A DNA stretch of 64,000 nt from Pannonibacter indicus (GTDB lineage: Bacteria; Pseudomonadota; Alphaproteobacteria; Rhizobiales; Stappiaceae), in the NCBI RefSeq assembly GCF_001418225.1, contig NZ_LIPT01000006.1:146596-210595 (forward strand), read 5' to 3'. Shown here piece after piece: positions 17,242 through 26,181 of this stretch (position 1 is the stretch's first letter; the number at the start of each line of letters is the position of its first letter). The position numbers and the translations under genes are program-made. The notes under the pieces were generated by a model that was not told the origin of the DNA, ran no database searches, and saw only the letters and a list, made by a program, of their open reading frames with translations.

Positions 17242-18348
17242 ATGGACAGCGCCAGCAAATCCCGCCCCCAACCGCGCGCAGGCATTCTCGACATCGCCCC
17301 TTACGTTCCCGGCAAGTCCAAGGCCTCGGGCACCGCCAAGGTGCACAAGCTGTCCTCGAACGAATCCCCGCTGGGCGCCAGCGAAGCGGCAAAGAAGGCC
17401 TATGCGGAAGTCGCCTCCAAGCTGGAGCTTTATCCGGATGGCGCGTCCACGGCCCTGCGTGACGCCATCGGCGAGGTGGTGGGCATCAATCCGGAGCGCA
17501 TCATCTGCGGCGCCGGGTCGGACGAGATCCTGACGCTCATCGCCAACACCTATCTGGCGCCGGGCGATGAGGCGATCTATTCCGAGTTCGGCTTCCTCGT
17601 CTATCCGATTGCCATCCGCGCTGCCGGTGCAACGCCCGTTGTCGCCCCGGAGAAGAACCTGACGACGGATGTGGACGCGATCCTGGCCCGCGTGACGGAG
17701 AAGACCAAGATGGTCTTCCTCGCCAACCCGAACAATCCGACCGGCACCTACATTCCCTTTGACGAGGTGCGCCGCCTGCACGCGGGCCTGCCCTCCCATG
17801 TGGTGCTGGTGCTGGACGCGGCCTATGCGGAATATGTGCGGCGCAATGACTACGAGAGCGGCATCGAGCTGGTGGCGACCTCGAACAATGTCATCATGAC
17901 GCGCACCTTCTCCAAGATCTATGGCCTTGCCAACCTGCGCCTCGGCTGGTGCTTCGGCCCGGCGGAGATGATCGATGCCATGAACCGCATCCGCGGGCCG
18001 TTCAACGTTTCGGGACCGGCCATGGCCGCCGGCATTGCCGCAATCCGCGACCGTGCCTTCGTGGAGGCAGCCATAGCCCACAACGAGACCTGGATGGCCT
18101 GGACAGCGGCGGAGATCGAAAAGCTCGGCCTCAAGACCACGCCCAGCGTCGGCAACTTCCTGCTCATCCACTTCCCGGATGAGGACGGCAAGCGCGCCAC
18201 CGATGCAGATGCCTATCTGTCAGAGCATGGCCTGATCCTGCGGATGGTTGCCAATTACGGCCTGCCGGACGCGCTGCGCCTGTCCATCGGCACCGAGGAA
18301 GCCAACAAGGCGGTGGTTGCCGCTCTTGCCGGTTTCATGGCGCGCTGA
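17242..18348 (+). CDS. hisC: Histidinol-phosphate / aromatic amino acid aminotransferase
   Basis: This class I/II PLP-dependent aminotransferase has 368 aa. Visible motifs are [59 protein letters not shown] and the PLP lysine in [17 protein letters not shown] (about residue 224). HisC enzymes convert imidazole-acetol phosphate to histidinol phosphate and many also transaminate aromatic keto acids. Placement between chorismate mutase and prephenate dehydrogenase suggests the aromatic role matters here. The three genes run in one direction with gaps of 62 and 78 bases. Confidence 0.92.
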   Translation: MDSASKSRPQPRAGILDIAPYVPGKSKASGTAKVHKLSSNESPLGASEAAKKAYAEVASKLELYPDGASTALRDAIGEVVGINPERIICGAGSDEILTLIANTYLAPGDEAIYSEFGFLVYPIAIRAAGATPVVAPEKNLTTDVDAILARVTEKTKMVFLANPNNPTGTYIPFDEVRRLHAGLPSHVVLVLDAAYAEYVRRNDYESGIELVATSNNVIMTRTFSKIYGLANLRLGWCFGPAEMIDAMNRIRGPFNVSGPAMAAGIAAIRDRAFVEAAIAHNETWMAWTAAEIEKLGLKTTPSVGNFLLIHFPDEDGKRATDADAYLSEHGLILRMVANYGLPDALRLSIGTEEANKAVVAALAGFMAR

Positions 18349-18426
18349 AAGCGCCAAGCCCCTGATGGCCCGGCAACAGCCCCAGCGGCAGCCGGGCCAA
18401 ACCCATTTGAAGACACCAGACAAGAC

Positions 18427-19362
18427 ATGTCAGATCCCCATTTCCAGCGCGTTGCCCTGATCGGCATCGGCCTCATCGGCTCCTCCCTTGCCCGCGTCAT
18501 CCGCGAAAAGGGCCTGGCGGAGACCATCACCATCTCGACCCGCTCGGCGCCGACACTGGCCCGTGCGGAAGAGCTGGGGCTTGGGGACCGATACTGCCTC
18601 TCGGCAGCGGATGCGGTGAAGGATGCGGATCTGGTGGTGGTCAGCGTGCCGGTCGGCGCTTCGGAAGAGGTGGCAAAAACCATCGCGCCGCATCTGAAGC
18701 CGGGCGCGATCCTGACGGACGTGGGCTCCACCAAGGGCTCGGTCGTCTCGCAGATGGCCCCGCATGTGCCGGAGGGTGTGCATTTCATCCCCGGCCACCC
18801 GATTGCAGGTACGGAGCATTCCGGCCCGGACGCAGGCTTTGCCGCGCTGTTCCAGAACCGATGGTGCATTCTGACGCCGATACCGGGCACCGATGCCGGG
18901 GCGCTTGAAAAGCTCGCGGCCTTCTGGACCGCCTGCGGCTCCAATGTGGACACCATGGACCCGCAGCACCATGACCTGGTGCTCGCGATCGTGTCGCACC
19001 TGCCGCATATCATCGCCTATAACATCGTCGGCACCGCGGATGATCTCCAGACGGTCACCAAGTCGGAAGTCATCAAATATTCCGCGTCCGGCTTCCGCGA
19101 CTTTACCCGTCTGGCAGCATCTGACCCCACCATGTGGCGCGACGTGTGCCTGCATAACAAGGATGCGATCCTGGAAATGCTGGCGCGGTTCTCGGAGGAT
19201 CTGTCCGCCCTGCAGCGGGCCATCCGCTGGGGCGACGGGCAGGCGCTGTTCGACCTGTTCACCCGCACGCGCGGCATCCGCCGCTCGATCATCGAGGCCG
19301 GCCAGGAAACCCCGGCGCCTGACTTCGGCCGTCAGGCCGCAGCCCCCGGCGCAGGCGAATAA
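18427..19362 (+). CDS. tyrA: Prephenate/arogenate dehydrogenase family protein
   Basis: This NAD(P)-dependent TyrA-family enzyme oxidatively decarboxylates prephenate or arogenate on the way to tyrosine. The N-terminal Rossmann motif is VALIGIGLIGSSLARVI. TDVGSTKGSVV, GHPIAGTEHSGPDAG with the catalytic-site His, and LAIVSHLPHIIAYN with the second conserved His follow. At 311 aa it is a monofunctional enzyme without a fused mutase or ACT domain; the mutase is separate, two genes upstream. It is the last gene of the aromatic run and is directly followed by a long hairpin belonging to a dispersed repeat. Confidence 0.93.
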   Translation: MSDPHFQRVALIGIGLIGSSLARVIREKGLAETITISTRSAPTLARAEELGLGDRYCLSAADAVKDADLVVVSVPVGASEEVAKTIAPHLKPGAILTDVGSTKGSVVSQMAPHVPEGVHFIPGHPIAGTEHSGPDAGFAALFQNRWCILTPIPGTDAGALEKLAAFWTACGSNVDTMDPQHHDLVLAIVSHLPHIIAYNIVGTADDLQTVTKSEVIKYSASGFRDFTRLAASDPTMWRDVCLHNKDAILEMLARFSEDLSALQRAIRWGDGQALFDLFTRTRGIRRSIIEAGQETPAPDFGRQAAAPGAGE

Positions 19363-19462
19363 GACCAGACCTTGATGAGATGTCTCATCCAGGTTTGGTC
19401 AAGCCCGTGCGGCGTGTGAGCATTTCAAGGCGTGATGCGTCAGCATCGTCAGACTTGGTCTA
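19363..19462. repeat. Dispersed intergenic element, copy 1
   Basis: A hairpin, GACCAGACCT (19363-19372) paired with AGGTTTGGTC (19391-19400) around an inner GATGAGA/TCTCATC stem, is followed at once by AAGCCCGTGCGGCG. Then come TGAGCATTTCAAGGCG and a second hairpin GATGC-GTCA-GCATC, ending near GACTTGGTCTAAG. It starts right after the tyrA stop, so the first hairpin could act as a terminator. Related copies lie at 25138, 25948 (inverted), 49971 and 57086. Confidence 0.75.
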
Positions 19463-19473
19463 AGGGCACGTCC

Positions 19474-19863
19474 TCAGACCGTCACATCCGTCTGCAGCAC
19501 AAGGCTGACGGATGTGGATGACAGGCTGACGGCCAGCTTGAAATCCTGACCCAGTTTCTTCAACTCGCGGATCAGGGCCTTGGCCTGCGCGGGGCTTGCA
19601 AACTTCAGCCGTTCCTTGAGGGCATCGATGCGCTGCTGCGATCGGGCGATCTTGTCTGCACGCTGGTCGTCCCTGGCCTTTGCCATGGCGTCTTGCAGCG
19701 AGTTGCCGAGTTGCAGGGAGCCCTCAACCTCCTTGAGGAACTCTTCGGAGAACTCACCAAGAATCCCGCCCCTGACGATCGGCAGAAGTTTCGCATCCTG
19801 CTTGTCGAGACGGCCCTGCACCAAATTGCTGGACGTCCCGCCCTTTTGCTCCATGATCGTCAT
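19474..19863 (-). CDS. Hypothetical protein, charged helical, 129 aa
   Basis: I do not recognise this protein. It has no signal peptide or membrane segment. The centre (EEFLKEVEGSLQLGNSLQDAM through KARDDQRADKIARSQQRIDALKERLKF) is rich in charged residues and predicted helical, likely a coiled coil. The C-terminus (GQDFKLAVSLSSTSVSLVLQ and TDVTV) looks like beta strands. The sense of the reading frame is supported by codon use and the lack of a better overlapping frame. It faces tyrA with a repeat between, and 370 bases of apparently non-coding DNA lie upstream. No function can be assigned. Confidence 0.55.
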   Translation of the reverse strand: MTIMEQKGGTSSNLVQGRLDKQDAKLLPIVRGGILGEFSEEFLKEVEGSLQLGNSLQDAMAKARDDQRADKIARSQQRIDALKERLKFASPAQAKALIRELKKLGQDFKLAVSLSSTSVSLVLQTDVTV

Positions 19864-20233
19864 GGACTGAGGCCTGGACGGTGCCCGCTGAGAAAGCCCA
19901 GCCGCCGGGCTGGCATTGGCGGCGAGAGGTGCAAGGATTGCGCCTTCTCCTTGGAACCGCGCTCATTCATCCAAAGGCTGCGGCTGGAGGATGGAGGATG
20001 GAGGATGGAGGATGGAAGCAGGACCAGTCATAGTTCCGGCGCTACAGCAGAAATCTGCGCTAACCCCGCAACCGGAACCATATTGAATTGTATCAATAAA
20101 ATTCTCAACTAGGCATTAATCTCCTGCAACCAAAAGCAGAGAGCGCCCTCAGCATTTACCACCCTAGAAACCACGCCCTGGATAGGGAAAATTAGGGAGT
20201 TTCTGTCTAGCTTCTTCCGGGCTGGAGCGGGGG
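19864..20233. other. Non-coding stretch with a 7-bp tandem repeat
   Basis: No gene is supported here. It separates two divergently transcribed genes and should hold their promoters. The distinct feature is four perfect tandem copies of GGAGGAT at 19986-20013. The right half is A+T-richer than its surroundings (around TTGAATTGTATCAATAAAA, 20082-20102), as a promoter for the GGDEF-EAL gene would be, but I cannot fix a -35/-10 pair. Confidence 0.5.
19986..20013. repeat. Tandem repeat (GGAGGAT)x4
   Basis: Four identical 7-base units, 28 bases in total, lie in the divergent intergenic region upstream of both the hypothetical gene and the GGDEF-EAL gene. Pure short tandem arrays like this can change copy number by slippage. 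Confidence 0.9.
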
Positions 20234-22249
20234 GTGGTGATGAGAAAGCCAGCAAGATCTGCAGACTTTCGGCTGATTGGCGGCTCTATACTTATTGCAC
20301 TCATCTTTGTTGCAATCGCGATGTCTGTTCTGGGAACAGCAGTCAGCCACTGGGTCCGGCAGGATGCCAGAATCCAGAGCGCGGCGCTTGCAGAGGCACT
20401 GGCCGGAAAGCTGCCTGATCTTGCCGGAATTGTCAGCGGCACGGCACCCTCACAACAGGAAACTCAAGCCCTTGCGCTGATGCAGGCTCTCGGCCGGACC
20501 ACACGCTTCATTCTGGCAACGCCGGATGGAGATCCTGTCCTGCGGGTCGAAGACCGGCGGGTCGAGCTTCTGCGTGGCCCATCCGCGCCAGAGACCCGGC
20601 TGACGGCCACCAATACCCCGGACCGTCTTCACACAACGGTCGAAAGAAATTTGCTGGCAGGCCGGATATCGATCACAGCGGTAACGACCTTGCCCGTTCA
20701 GCAGCAAGGCCGGACGATTGCACTGCTTGAGACAGTCATCGACGAATCCGACCTGGCGGCAGGCTTCCGCAAGGATCTGATCCTTGCAAGCCTCGTGCTG
20801 GCATGCCTGCTGGGGCTGGGCTTTGCCATCTGCTTTTCCTGGATCATGACAGCGGTGCGCGCCCGCAATGCCTCGGAAGAACGGGCCGAATTCCTGGCCA
20901 GCCACGACCGGCTGACCGGATTGTTGAACCGTACGGCCTTCCAGGCCCGCCTGGAAACAGCCTTGTCGGAACTGGACCGGGGCCGTTCAATCGCGCTGCA
21001 TCATCTCGACATCGACCGGTTCAAGCGGATCAACGACGAACTGGGGGAAGATGGCGCTGATGGGCTGATCCGGCTGGTGGCGCTGCGCCTGAGCGAAATG
21101 GTGCGGCCGGGCGACTTTGTTGCCCGTCTGGGCGGTGATGAACTGATCGTGGCCCAATGCGGCATCACGTCGGCGCAACAGGCAAGGGCCATGGCCGCGC
21201 GGCTCGTTGAACAGCTTTCTCAAGTTTACGCCCTGGAGGGCCGTGAAGTTCAGATCTCTGTCAGCGCCGGAACCAGCCTCGCCCCGGCGGATACGACTGT
21301 TGCCAATGAGCTGATGACAAAGGCAAGCATGGCGCTGCAATTCGTCAAGTCCACCGGCAGCCGTGGCTCGGGCTTCTTCAGCGGCACGATGGAAGAGGAG
21401 CTGAACAGCCGCCGCCAGCTGGAGCAGCTGTTGCGCTCCGCAATCCAGAACAATCTCCTCAGCCTCAATTTCCAGCCGATCCTCAGTCTGTCACAGAACC
21501 GGATCTCAGGCTTTGAAGCCCTGATGCGGATGAGCGACGGAAACGGCGCCCCTGTCTCGCCTGCACTCTTCATTCCCGTTGCAGAAGAGCTGGGCCTGCT
21601 GCCGGAGTTTGGCGAGTGGGCCCTGCGGCAGGCCTGCGGAGCAGCGGTGGGCTGGGGCGGTAACATTGCCGTCGCCGTAAACCTGTCTCCCACGCAGTTT
21701 GCCTCTGGCAACCTGCCGCAGAAGGTGGCTGACGCTCTTCAGGCCTCCGGGCTTCAGGCCAGCCGGCTGGAACTGGAAATCACCGAAGGCATCCTGCTGC
21801 AAGACACCGGCGCCATCCTGCAGCAGCTGACCGACCTGAAAGCGCTCGGTGTCAGCATCGTCATGGATGATTTCGGCACCGGATATTCCAGCCTCAGCTA
21901 TCTGTGGCGCTTCCCCTTCGACAAACTCAAGATCGACCGCAGCTTCATGGAGGCCTATTCCCATTCGGGCGAGACCATCCAGCAGATCCTCAAGGCCATC
22001 GTGGCCCTTGGCCGGGCCTTGAAGCTGCAGGTGACGATCGAAGGCATCGAGACCGTGTTTCAGGCCCGTGTCATCCGGGATCTGGAGATCGACAATGTGC
22101 AGGGCTACCTGTTCGGCAAGCCCGTCACCGCAGCGGAAGTTCCCGGTGTGATGCTGCGGGACATGGCCAAGGCGATGAACACGGGTCAGGATACGGCCTC
22201 CAGCGCCACGCCAGGCCCAAAAGCCTGTCCCAGAACGGCCTCAAGCTGA
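20234..22249 (+). CDS. Membrane-anchored GGDEF-EAL protein (cyclic-di-GMP turnover)
   Basis: The 671-aa protein has a membrane helix at about 15-36, a periplasmic sensor of about 145 residues, a second helix at about 183-207, a GGDEF domain and a C-terminal EAL domain. The GGDEF site reads ARLGGDELIV and the usual GHxxGD motif is altered to GEDGADGL, so cyclase activity is doubtful. The EAL domain keeps all key motifs: GFEALMRM (about 426), NLSPTQF, LEITEG, MDDFGTGYSS, KIDRSF, IEGIET and QGYLFGKP. It is therefore most likely a c-di-GMP phosphodiesterase with a regulatory GGDEF module. It appears to be a single-gene unit; ispA lies convergent downstream. Confidence 0.9.
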   Translation: MVMRKPARSADFRLIGGSILIALIFVAIAMSVLGTAVSHWVRQDARIQSAALAEALAGKLPDLAGIVSGTAPSQQETQALALMQALGRTTRFILATPDGDPVLRVEDRRVELLRGPSAPETRLTATNTPDRLHTTVERNLLAGRISITAVTTLPVQQQGRTIALLETVIDESDLAAGFRKDLILASLVLACLLGLGFAICFSWIMTAVRARNASEERAEFLASHDRLTGLLNRTAFQARLETALSELDRGRSIALHHLDIDRFKRINDELGEDGADGLIRLVALRLSEMVRPGDFVARLGGDELIVAQCGITSAQQARAMAARLVEQLSQVYALEGREVQISVSAGTSLAPADTTVANELMTKASMALQFVKSTGSRGSGFFSGTMEEELNSRRQLEQLLRSAIQNNLLSLNFQPILSLSQNRISGFEALMRMSDGNGAPVSPALFIPVAEELGLLPEFGEWALRQACGAAVGWGGNIAVAVNLSPTQFASGNLPQKVADALQASGLQASRLELEITEGILLQDTGAILQQLTDLKALGVSIVMDDFGTGYSSLSYLWRFPFDKLKIDRSFMEAYSHSGETIQQILKAIVALGRALKLQVTIEGIETVFQARVIRDLEIDNVQGYLFGKPVTAAEVPGVMLRDMAKAMNTGQDTASSATPGPKACPRTASS

Positions 22250-22293
22250 GGTCCCGCAATCTGCGGGGGCCGGGCACGGCTCAGGCCTGACGT

Positions 22294-23196
22294 TCAGCGG
22301 TCGCGGAAGGCAACGAAAGCTGCGACTTCCGCCAGACGCCTGCCGCCCTCGCCGGCGCCCGCCACCAGCTGCTCCGCCTCGGCGGCAAGGCCTTTGAGAA
22401 TGGCACGGGTGCGCTCGGGCCCATAGAGGCTGACCAAGGTGGCCTTGCCCGCCCCGGCATCCTTGCCCGTCGCCTTGCCCACCACCTCCGGCGAGGCCTC
22501 CAGGTCCAGAAGATCATCCGCCAGCTGGAAGGCGAGGCCAATGATCTCCCCGAACCGGGTCATGCGCGCCACATCGTCAGGGGCAGCCCCGGCCAGAATG
22601 GCACCGGCCCGGCAGGCATAGCGCAGCAGCGCGCCGGTCTTCATTGCTTGCAGGGTGCGGATTTCGTCTTCGGACAACTGCCGGTGCTCTGCCGCCAGAT
22701 CCAGCATCTGCCCGCCCGCCATGCCGCCAACACCGGATGCGCGCGCCAGTTCCTGCGACAGCTGCAGCCGCACAGCCGGATCAGCATGGATCTCCGGTTC
22801 CGCGATCAGATCAAAAGCCAGGGTCAGCAGCGCATCGCCCGCCAGAATGGCGGTTGCCTCGTCAAAGGCCTTGTGAACGGCCGGCTGGCCCCGGCGCAGG
22901 TCGTCATCATCCATCGCCGGAAGATCGTCATGCACCAGTGAATAGCAATGCACGCATTCCAGCGCCGCAGCCGCCAGCAGAACGCCCTCATCCCTGCGGC
23001 CGAAGACAGCGGCGGTTTCGGCAACCAGCAGCGGGCGCAGGCGCTTGCCGCCGTTGAGCGAGCCGTGGCGCATGGCCGCCAGCAGCTGTGCGGGCCGCAG
23101 AACCTCGCCCGGCCGCGGCGCGTCCGACAGCACCCTGCCCAGAACCGCATCCATCTGCTGCACCATCTGGCGCAGGCTGTCCTCAAGCCACGTCAT
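22294..23196 (-). CDS. ispA: Polyprenyl synthetase (farnesyl/geranylgeranyl diphosphate synthase)
   Basis: This 300-aa trans-prenyltransferase condenses isopentenyl diphosphate with allylic diphosphates, most likely giving farnesyl diphosphate for undecaprenol, quinones and hopanoids. The first aspartate-rich motif is DDLPAMDDDDLRRG (about residues 90-103), preceded by CVHCYSLVH. The second is QLADDLLD. GGKRLRPLL and GGQMLDL are also present. The chain-length region with the two-residue insertion in DDLPAMDDDD fits bacterial short-chain FPP synthases. It is divergent from mtgA, an arrangement seen in related bacteria. Confidence 0.92.
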   Translation of the reverse strand: MTWLEDSLRQMVQQMDAVLGRVLSDAPRPGEVLRPAQLLAAMRHGSLNGGKRLRPLLVAETAAVFGRRDEGVLLAAAALECVHCYSLVHDDLPAMDDDDLRRGQPAVHKAFDEATAILAGDALLTLAFDLIAEPEIHADPAVRLQLSQELARASGVGGMAGGQMLDLAAEHRQLSEDEIRTLQAMKTGALLRYACRAGAILAGAAPDDVARMTRFGEIIGLAFQLADDLLDLEASPEVVGKATGKDAGAGKATLVSLYGPERTRAILKGLAAEAEQLVAGAGEGGRRLAEVAAFVAFRDR

Positions 23197-23354
23197 TGCA
23201 TCTGCCCTTCACGCAAGGCTCCAACCGGATGCCCTCGTCACCCGAAACCGGTCCGCCGTCAAGACGGCTTGCACATCTTCCGCCCGGCTTTGACGCAGGA
23301 CCCAACCGCATGTAGAAACGGCAGGAAGGCACGAGGCGGCATGCACCCGCCGCG

Positions 23355-24203
23355 ATGGTGAGGAGCAGCGTTCCTTTGGCCCAGGAAGATGGCTTGCCAG
23401 GCAGCACGACCAGTCCGCCGGAAACGCGGCATCCAGGCACGCTGGACACGGGTGTGCGCGAGACAGACGCGCCCGGAACCAGCGATGGGGATGAGGCCGC
23501 AAGAATGCCGCGCAACCGGACAAGACGCAGCCTGAAGATCACCCGGATCATCGTCTGGACGCTGTTGCTGCTTGTCCTGGCGCCGCCGCTGCTGACAGTC
23601 ATTTATTCCGTTGCCCCCCCCATCAGCACGCTGATGATCGGCCGCTATGCGCAAGGCCTCTGGGTGGACCGGCAATGGCGGTCTCTCGATCAGATTTCCC
23701 CGCACCTGGTGCGGGCCGTGATCACCTCCGAGGACGCCCGCTTCTGCGAGCACCGGGGCGTGGACTGGGATGCATTGCATGGGCAGATCCAGAAGCTCAA
23801 TGCCGGCCAGGAAGCACGCGGGGCCTCCACCATCACCATGCAGCTGGCCAAGAACCTGTTTCTCTGGGGCGACCGCAGCTTCATCCGCAAGGGGCTGGAA
23901 CTGCCCACCGCGCTGATGATCGACCAGATCCTGACCAAGCGCCGGATCATGGAGCTTTATCTCAATGTCGCCGAATGGGGCGAAGGCATCTTCGGAGCGG
24001 AAGCCGCCGCGCAGGCCTGGTTCGGCAAGTCAGCGGCAGACCTGACGCAGGCCGAGGCGTCACGCCTGGCCACAGCCTTGCCCAACCCGATCCTGCGCAA
24101 CCCCGCCAGACCCGGCCGCGGACACGCCCGCCTGGCCGACACGAATCAGCGCCGGATTGCGAATGCGGGCAACATTTTCGGCTGCGTTCTGGCCAGCCGC
24201 TGA
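23355..24203 (+). CDS. mtgA: Monofunctional biosynthetic peptidoglycan transglycosylase
   Basis: This GT51 glycosyltransferase polymerises lipid II into glycan strands outside the inner membrane. A basic N-terminus precedes one membrane anchor (VWTLLLLVLAPPLLTVIYSV). The GT51 motifs follow: ITSEDARFCEHRGVDWDAL with the catalytic Glu, GASTITMQLAKNLFLW, RKGLELPTALMIDQILTKRRIMELYLNVAEWG and GAEAAAQAWFGKSA. There is no transpeptidase domain. The frame is open from ATG 23355 (282 aa), but residues 1-50 are low-complexity; ATG at 23505 (MPRNRTRRSLK) is a realistic alternative start. rpmF lies downstream. Confidence 0.92.
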   Translation: MVRSSVPLAQEDGLPGSTTSPPETRHPGTLDTGVRETDAPGTSDGDEAARMPRNRTRRSLKITRIIVWTLLLLVLAPPLLTVIYSVAPPISTLMIGRYAQGLWVDRQWRSLDQISPHLVRAVITSEDARFCEHRGVDWDALHGQIQKLNAGQEARGASTITMQLAKNLFLWGDRSFIRKGLELPTALMIDQILTKRRIMELYLNVAEWGEGIFGAEAAAQAWFGKSAADLTQAEASRLATALPNPILRNPARPGRGHARLADTNQRRIANAGNIFGCVLASR

Positions 24204-24230
24204 GGCGGTGAAGAAAAATTCTGTTATGGA

Positions 24231-24260
24231 CTGGCAAAAGCCTTCAGTTGCCTGTATAAC
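24231..24260 (+). promoter_or_regulatory. Possible sigma-70 promoter for rpmF
   Basis: CTGGCA (24231-24236) and TATAAC (24255-24260) are separated by 18 bases and lie about 90 bases ahead of rpmF, in the gap after mtgA. The -35 matches TTGACA at 4 of 6 positions and the -10 matches TATAAT at 5 of 6. Confidence 0.4.
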
Positions 24261-24347
24261 CCCGCCCATTCTTACACGCTGCGTGATGCCACGCCCCGGG
24301 CAATCCCGGTCCGGGCCGCGCTGACTATGGACCACGGAGAACAAAAA

Positions 24348-24533
24348 ATGGCCGTTCCGAAGAGAAAAACGTCGCGCATGAAGCGCGGTTTTCGCCGTTC
24401 CGCGGACGCCCTGAAGCAGCCGACCTACGTCGAGGACAAGGATTCGGGCGAACTGCGCCGCCCGCATCACGTTGACCTGAAGACCGGCATGTACCGGGGC
24501 CGTCAGATCCTGCAGCCGAAGGCCGACGTCTGA
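24348..24533 (+). CDS. rpmF: 50S ribosomal protein L32
   Basis: This 61-aa ribosomal large-subunit protein has the universal opening [18 protein letters not shown]. It lacks the zinc-binding cysteines of some L32 forms, as is normal for alphaproteobacteria, and ends [18 protein letters not shown]. The start at 24348 is fixed by conservation and an upstream GGAG; an ATG seven codons earlier is not used. It stands alone with its own likely promoter, between mtgA and a membrane protein gene. The 184 bases that follow show no gene. Confidence 0.97.
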   Translation: MAVPKRKTSRMKRGFRRSADALKQPTYVEDKDSGELRRPHHVDLKTGMYRGRQILQPKADV

Positions 24534-24717
24534 GGCAAGGGTCGCGACCGCGATCTCAAGATCAAGGCTGGTGGCAACACCGGCCTTTTTCGTGTGCACC
24601 GGACAGCCGTCCAGGATGGCGGGGGCCGGCAGCTGCAAGCCATGATGCGCCGGCATCGAAAGAGTTGGTATAAGACAGGCGGCATCACCGCAGAATCGAG
24701 TCTCCAAGGAGAGGCGC

Positions 24718-25137
24718 ATGTCAAGGTTCCTGTCCCTTCCCCTGACGCTCATCCCCCTCGCGCTCTACAATCTGACCGCCTTCGGCTTTTTCGGAAGTCC
24801 CGCAGGAGACCCGTGGTTCCAGCCGATGCTGACGCTGGAACTGGTATCAGGCGCAAGGTTTTCGCTGGTCTCGGGCGACCTGATGATCCTCTGCGGGCTG
24901 GTGGTGCTGTTTGCCGAAATCCTCAAGGCCACGCGCACCGGTACGGCAGCCCTTTCCGACCACATCCTGTCGATGATGGTCTTTGCCGTCTATCTGGTGG
25001 AGTTCCTGACCCTGCCGCAGGCCGCCAGCTCGGTTTTCTTCATCCTGACGGTGATCGCGATGATCGACGTGATTGCAGGCTTTACCGTCAGCCTCACCGG
25101 CGCCCGCCGGGACATCAGCCTCGACGGGCGGGACTAA
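24718..25137 (+). CDS. Hypothetical four-helix membrane protein, 139 aa
   Basis: I do not recognise a named family. The protein has about four hydrophobic helices: residues 5-25 (LSLPLTLIPLALYNLTAFGF), about 50-67 (SGDLMILCGLVVLFAEI), about 83-103 (ILSMMVFAVYLVEFLTL) and about 105-127 (ASSVFFILTVIAMIDVIAGF). A short charged C-terminus is probably cytoplasmic. AAGGAGAGG precedes the ATG, which supports the start. It ends at the first base of a dispersed repeat copy. Small membrane proteins of this shape are common in Hyphomicrobiales, but function is unknown. Confidence 0.65.
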   Translation: MSRFLSLPLTLIPLALYNLTAFGFFGSPAGDPWFQPMLTLELVSGARFSLVSGDLMILCGLVVLFAEILKATRTGTAALSDHILSMMVFAVYLVEFLTLPQAASSVFFILTVIAMIDVIAGFTVSLTGARRDISLDGRD

Positions 25138-25238
25138 CACCAACGCTCGATGAGCTTGACTTGTCGAGCGCTGGTGAAGCCCGGGCAGCGTTTGAGCCTT
25201 TTCAAGGCGTAATGCGTCAGCATCTCAGAGCCCTGGTA
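25138..25238. repeat. Dispersed intergenic element, copy 2
   Basis: A hairpin of CACCAACGCTCGA (25138-25150) and TCGAGCGCTGGTG (25164-25176), one mismatch, is followed directly by AAGCCCGGGCAGCGTTTGAG. TTTTCAAGGCGTAATGCGTC and AGCATC follow. It begins on the base after the stop codon of the preceding membrane protein gene and lies between convergent genes. It shares the CTCGATGAGCTTGAC segment with copy 5. Confidence 0.75.
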
Positions 25239-25267
25239 TGAACCGCTCCCGCGGGCTGGACTGGACT

Positions 25268-25921
25268 TCAGGCGTCCGTCTTGCTGCTCTCGTCCGGCAG
25301 GGAATGGCGCTGGATCAGCGGCAGCTGGCTCATGGTGAAGATGAGCGTGACCGGCATCATGCCGAACACCTTGAAGCTGACCCAGAAATCCGTCGAGAAA
25401 TTGCGCCAGATCACTTCATTCAGCACCGCCAGCGCCAGAAAGAAGATGCCCCAGCGCAGGGTGAGAATGCGCCAGCCCTCGTCCGTCAGGCGGAAGGCGC
25501 TGTCGAAGATATAACCCAGCAGCGACTTGCCGAAGAAAAGCCCGCCCAGCAGAATGACGCCGAACAGGGTATTGATGATCGTCGGCTTCAGCTTGATGAA
25601 GAGATCATCATGCAGCCACAGGGTCAGCGCGCCGAACACAAAGACCACGATGCCCGACACCAGCGGCATGATGGGCAGGCGGCGCGTCAGATAGAGCGAC
25701 ACGGCCAGCGAAATGGCAATGGCCACCATGAAGGCAGCGGTCGCCAGAAAGATCGGCGCGCCAAAGACGCTGAGCGCCGGAAAAGCCGCCGCGATCTCCT
25801 CGCCGCGCGTATTGAACAGGAAGAAGACCGCCAGTGGCCCCAGTTCCAGGGCCAGCTTCAAGAGTGGTGCCATATCCTTGTGTGCAGGGTCGTTCGGGGC
25901 CCGTTCAAATTCCATGCTCAC
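25268..25921 (-). CDS. yciB: YciB/IspZ-type inner membrane septation protein
   Basis: This 217-aa protein has about six membrane helices and belongs to the YciB (intracellular septation protein A) family. Typical motifs are [17 protein letters not shown] near the N-terminus, [28 protein letters not shown] in the middle and [33 protein letters not shown] in the C-terminal half. The family is involved in cell division and envelope maintenance. It is flanked by two dispersed repeat copies (25138 and 25948), so both ends of the gene border the element. Confidence 0.92.
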   Translation of the reverse strand: MSMEFERAPNDPAHKDMAPLLKLALELGPLAVFFLFNTRGEEIAAAFPALSVFGAPIFLATAAFMVAIAISLAVSLYLTRRLPIMPLVSGIVVFVFGALTLWLHDDLFIKLKPTIINTLFGVILLGGLFFGKSLLGYIFDSAFRLTDEGWRILTLRWGIFFLALAVLNEVIWRNFSTDFWVSFKVFGMMPVTLIFTMSQLPLIQRHSLPDESSKTDA

Positions 25922-25947
25922 TCCACCAGCCGCAGGCCGTCATTGTG

Positions 25948-26044
25948 TCAAGGCGCAAGATGCTGACGCATCGCGCCTTGAAATTGCTCAAGCGCCGCAC
26001 GGGCTTGGGCAGCACTCAATGATAGTGGCTTATCAAGTGCTGCC
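25948..26044. repeat. Dispersed intergenic element, copy 3 (inverted orientation)
   Basis: Read on the minus strand it has a long hairpin (GGCAGCACTTGATA pairing with TATCATTGAGTGCTGCC, 26044-26008). AAGCCCGTGCGGCGCTTGAG, CAATTTCAAGGCGCGATGC, GTCA and GCATCTTGCGCCTTGA follow. The second hairpin is the longest in the family because the flanks TCAAGGCGC and GCGCCTTGA also pair. It is upstream of yciB and downstream of phbB. Confidence 0.8.
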
Positions 26045-26121
26045 GTTGCGCCTGCCTGCAGATAGGGACAGCAGGGTCACGAGGTCAAGGGTGTTGCACC
26101 CGGCCGGTAGAGTTTCGGAAT

Positions 26122-26160
26122 AGAAAACCCCGCCGCAGCCTTCAGGGCCACGGCGGGGCT
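26122..26160 (-). terminator. Rho-independent terminator of phbAB
   Basis: On the minus strand GCCCCGCCG pairs with CGGCGGGG around a loop of about 15 bases, followed by TTTTCTATT. It lies about 20 bases after the phbB stop, so it should end the phbA-phbB transcript. Confidence 0.85.
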
Positions 26161-26181
26161 CAGTCAAAACGTCACGCTCTA

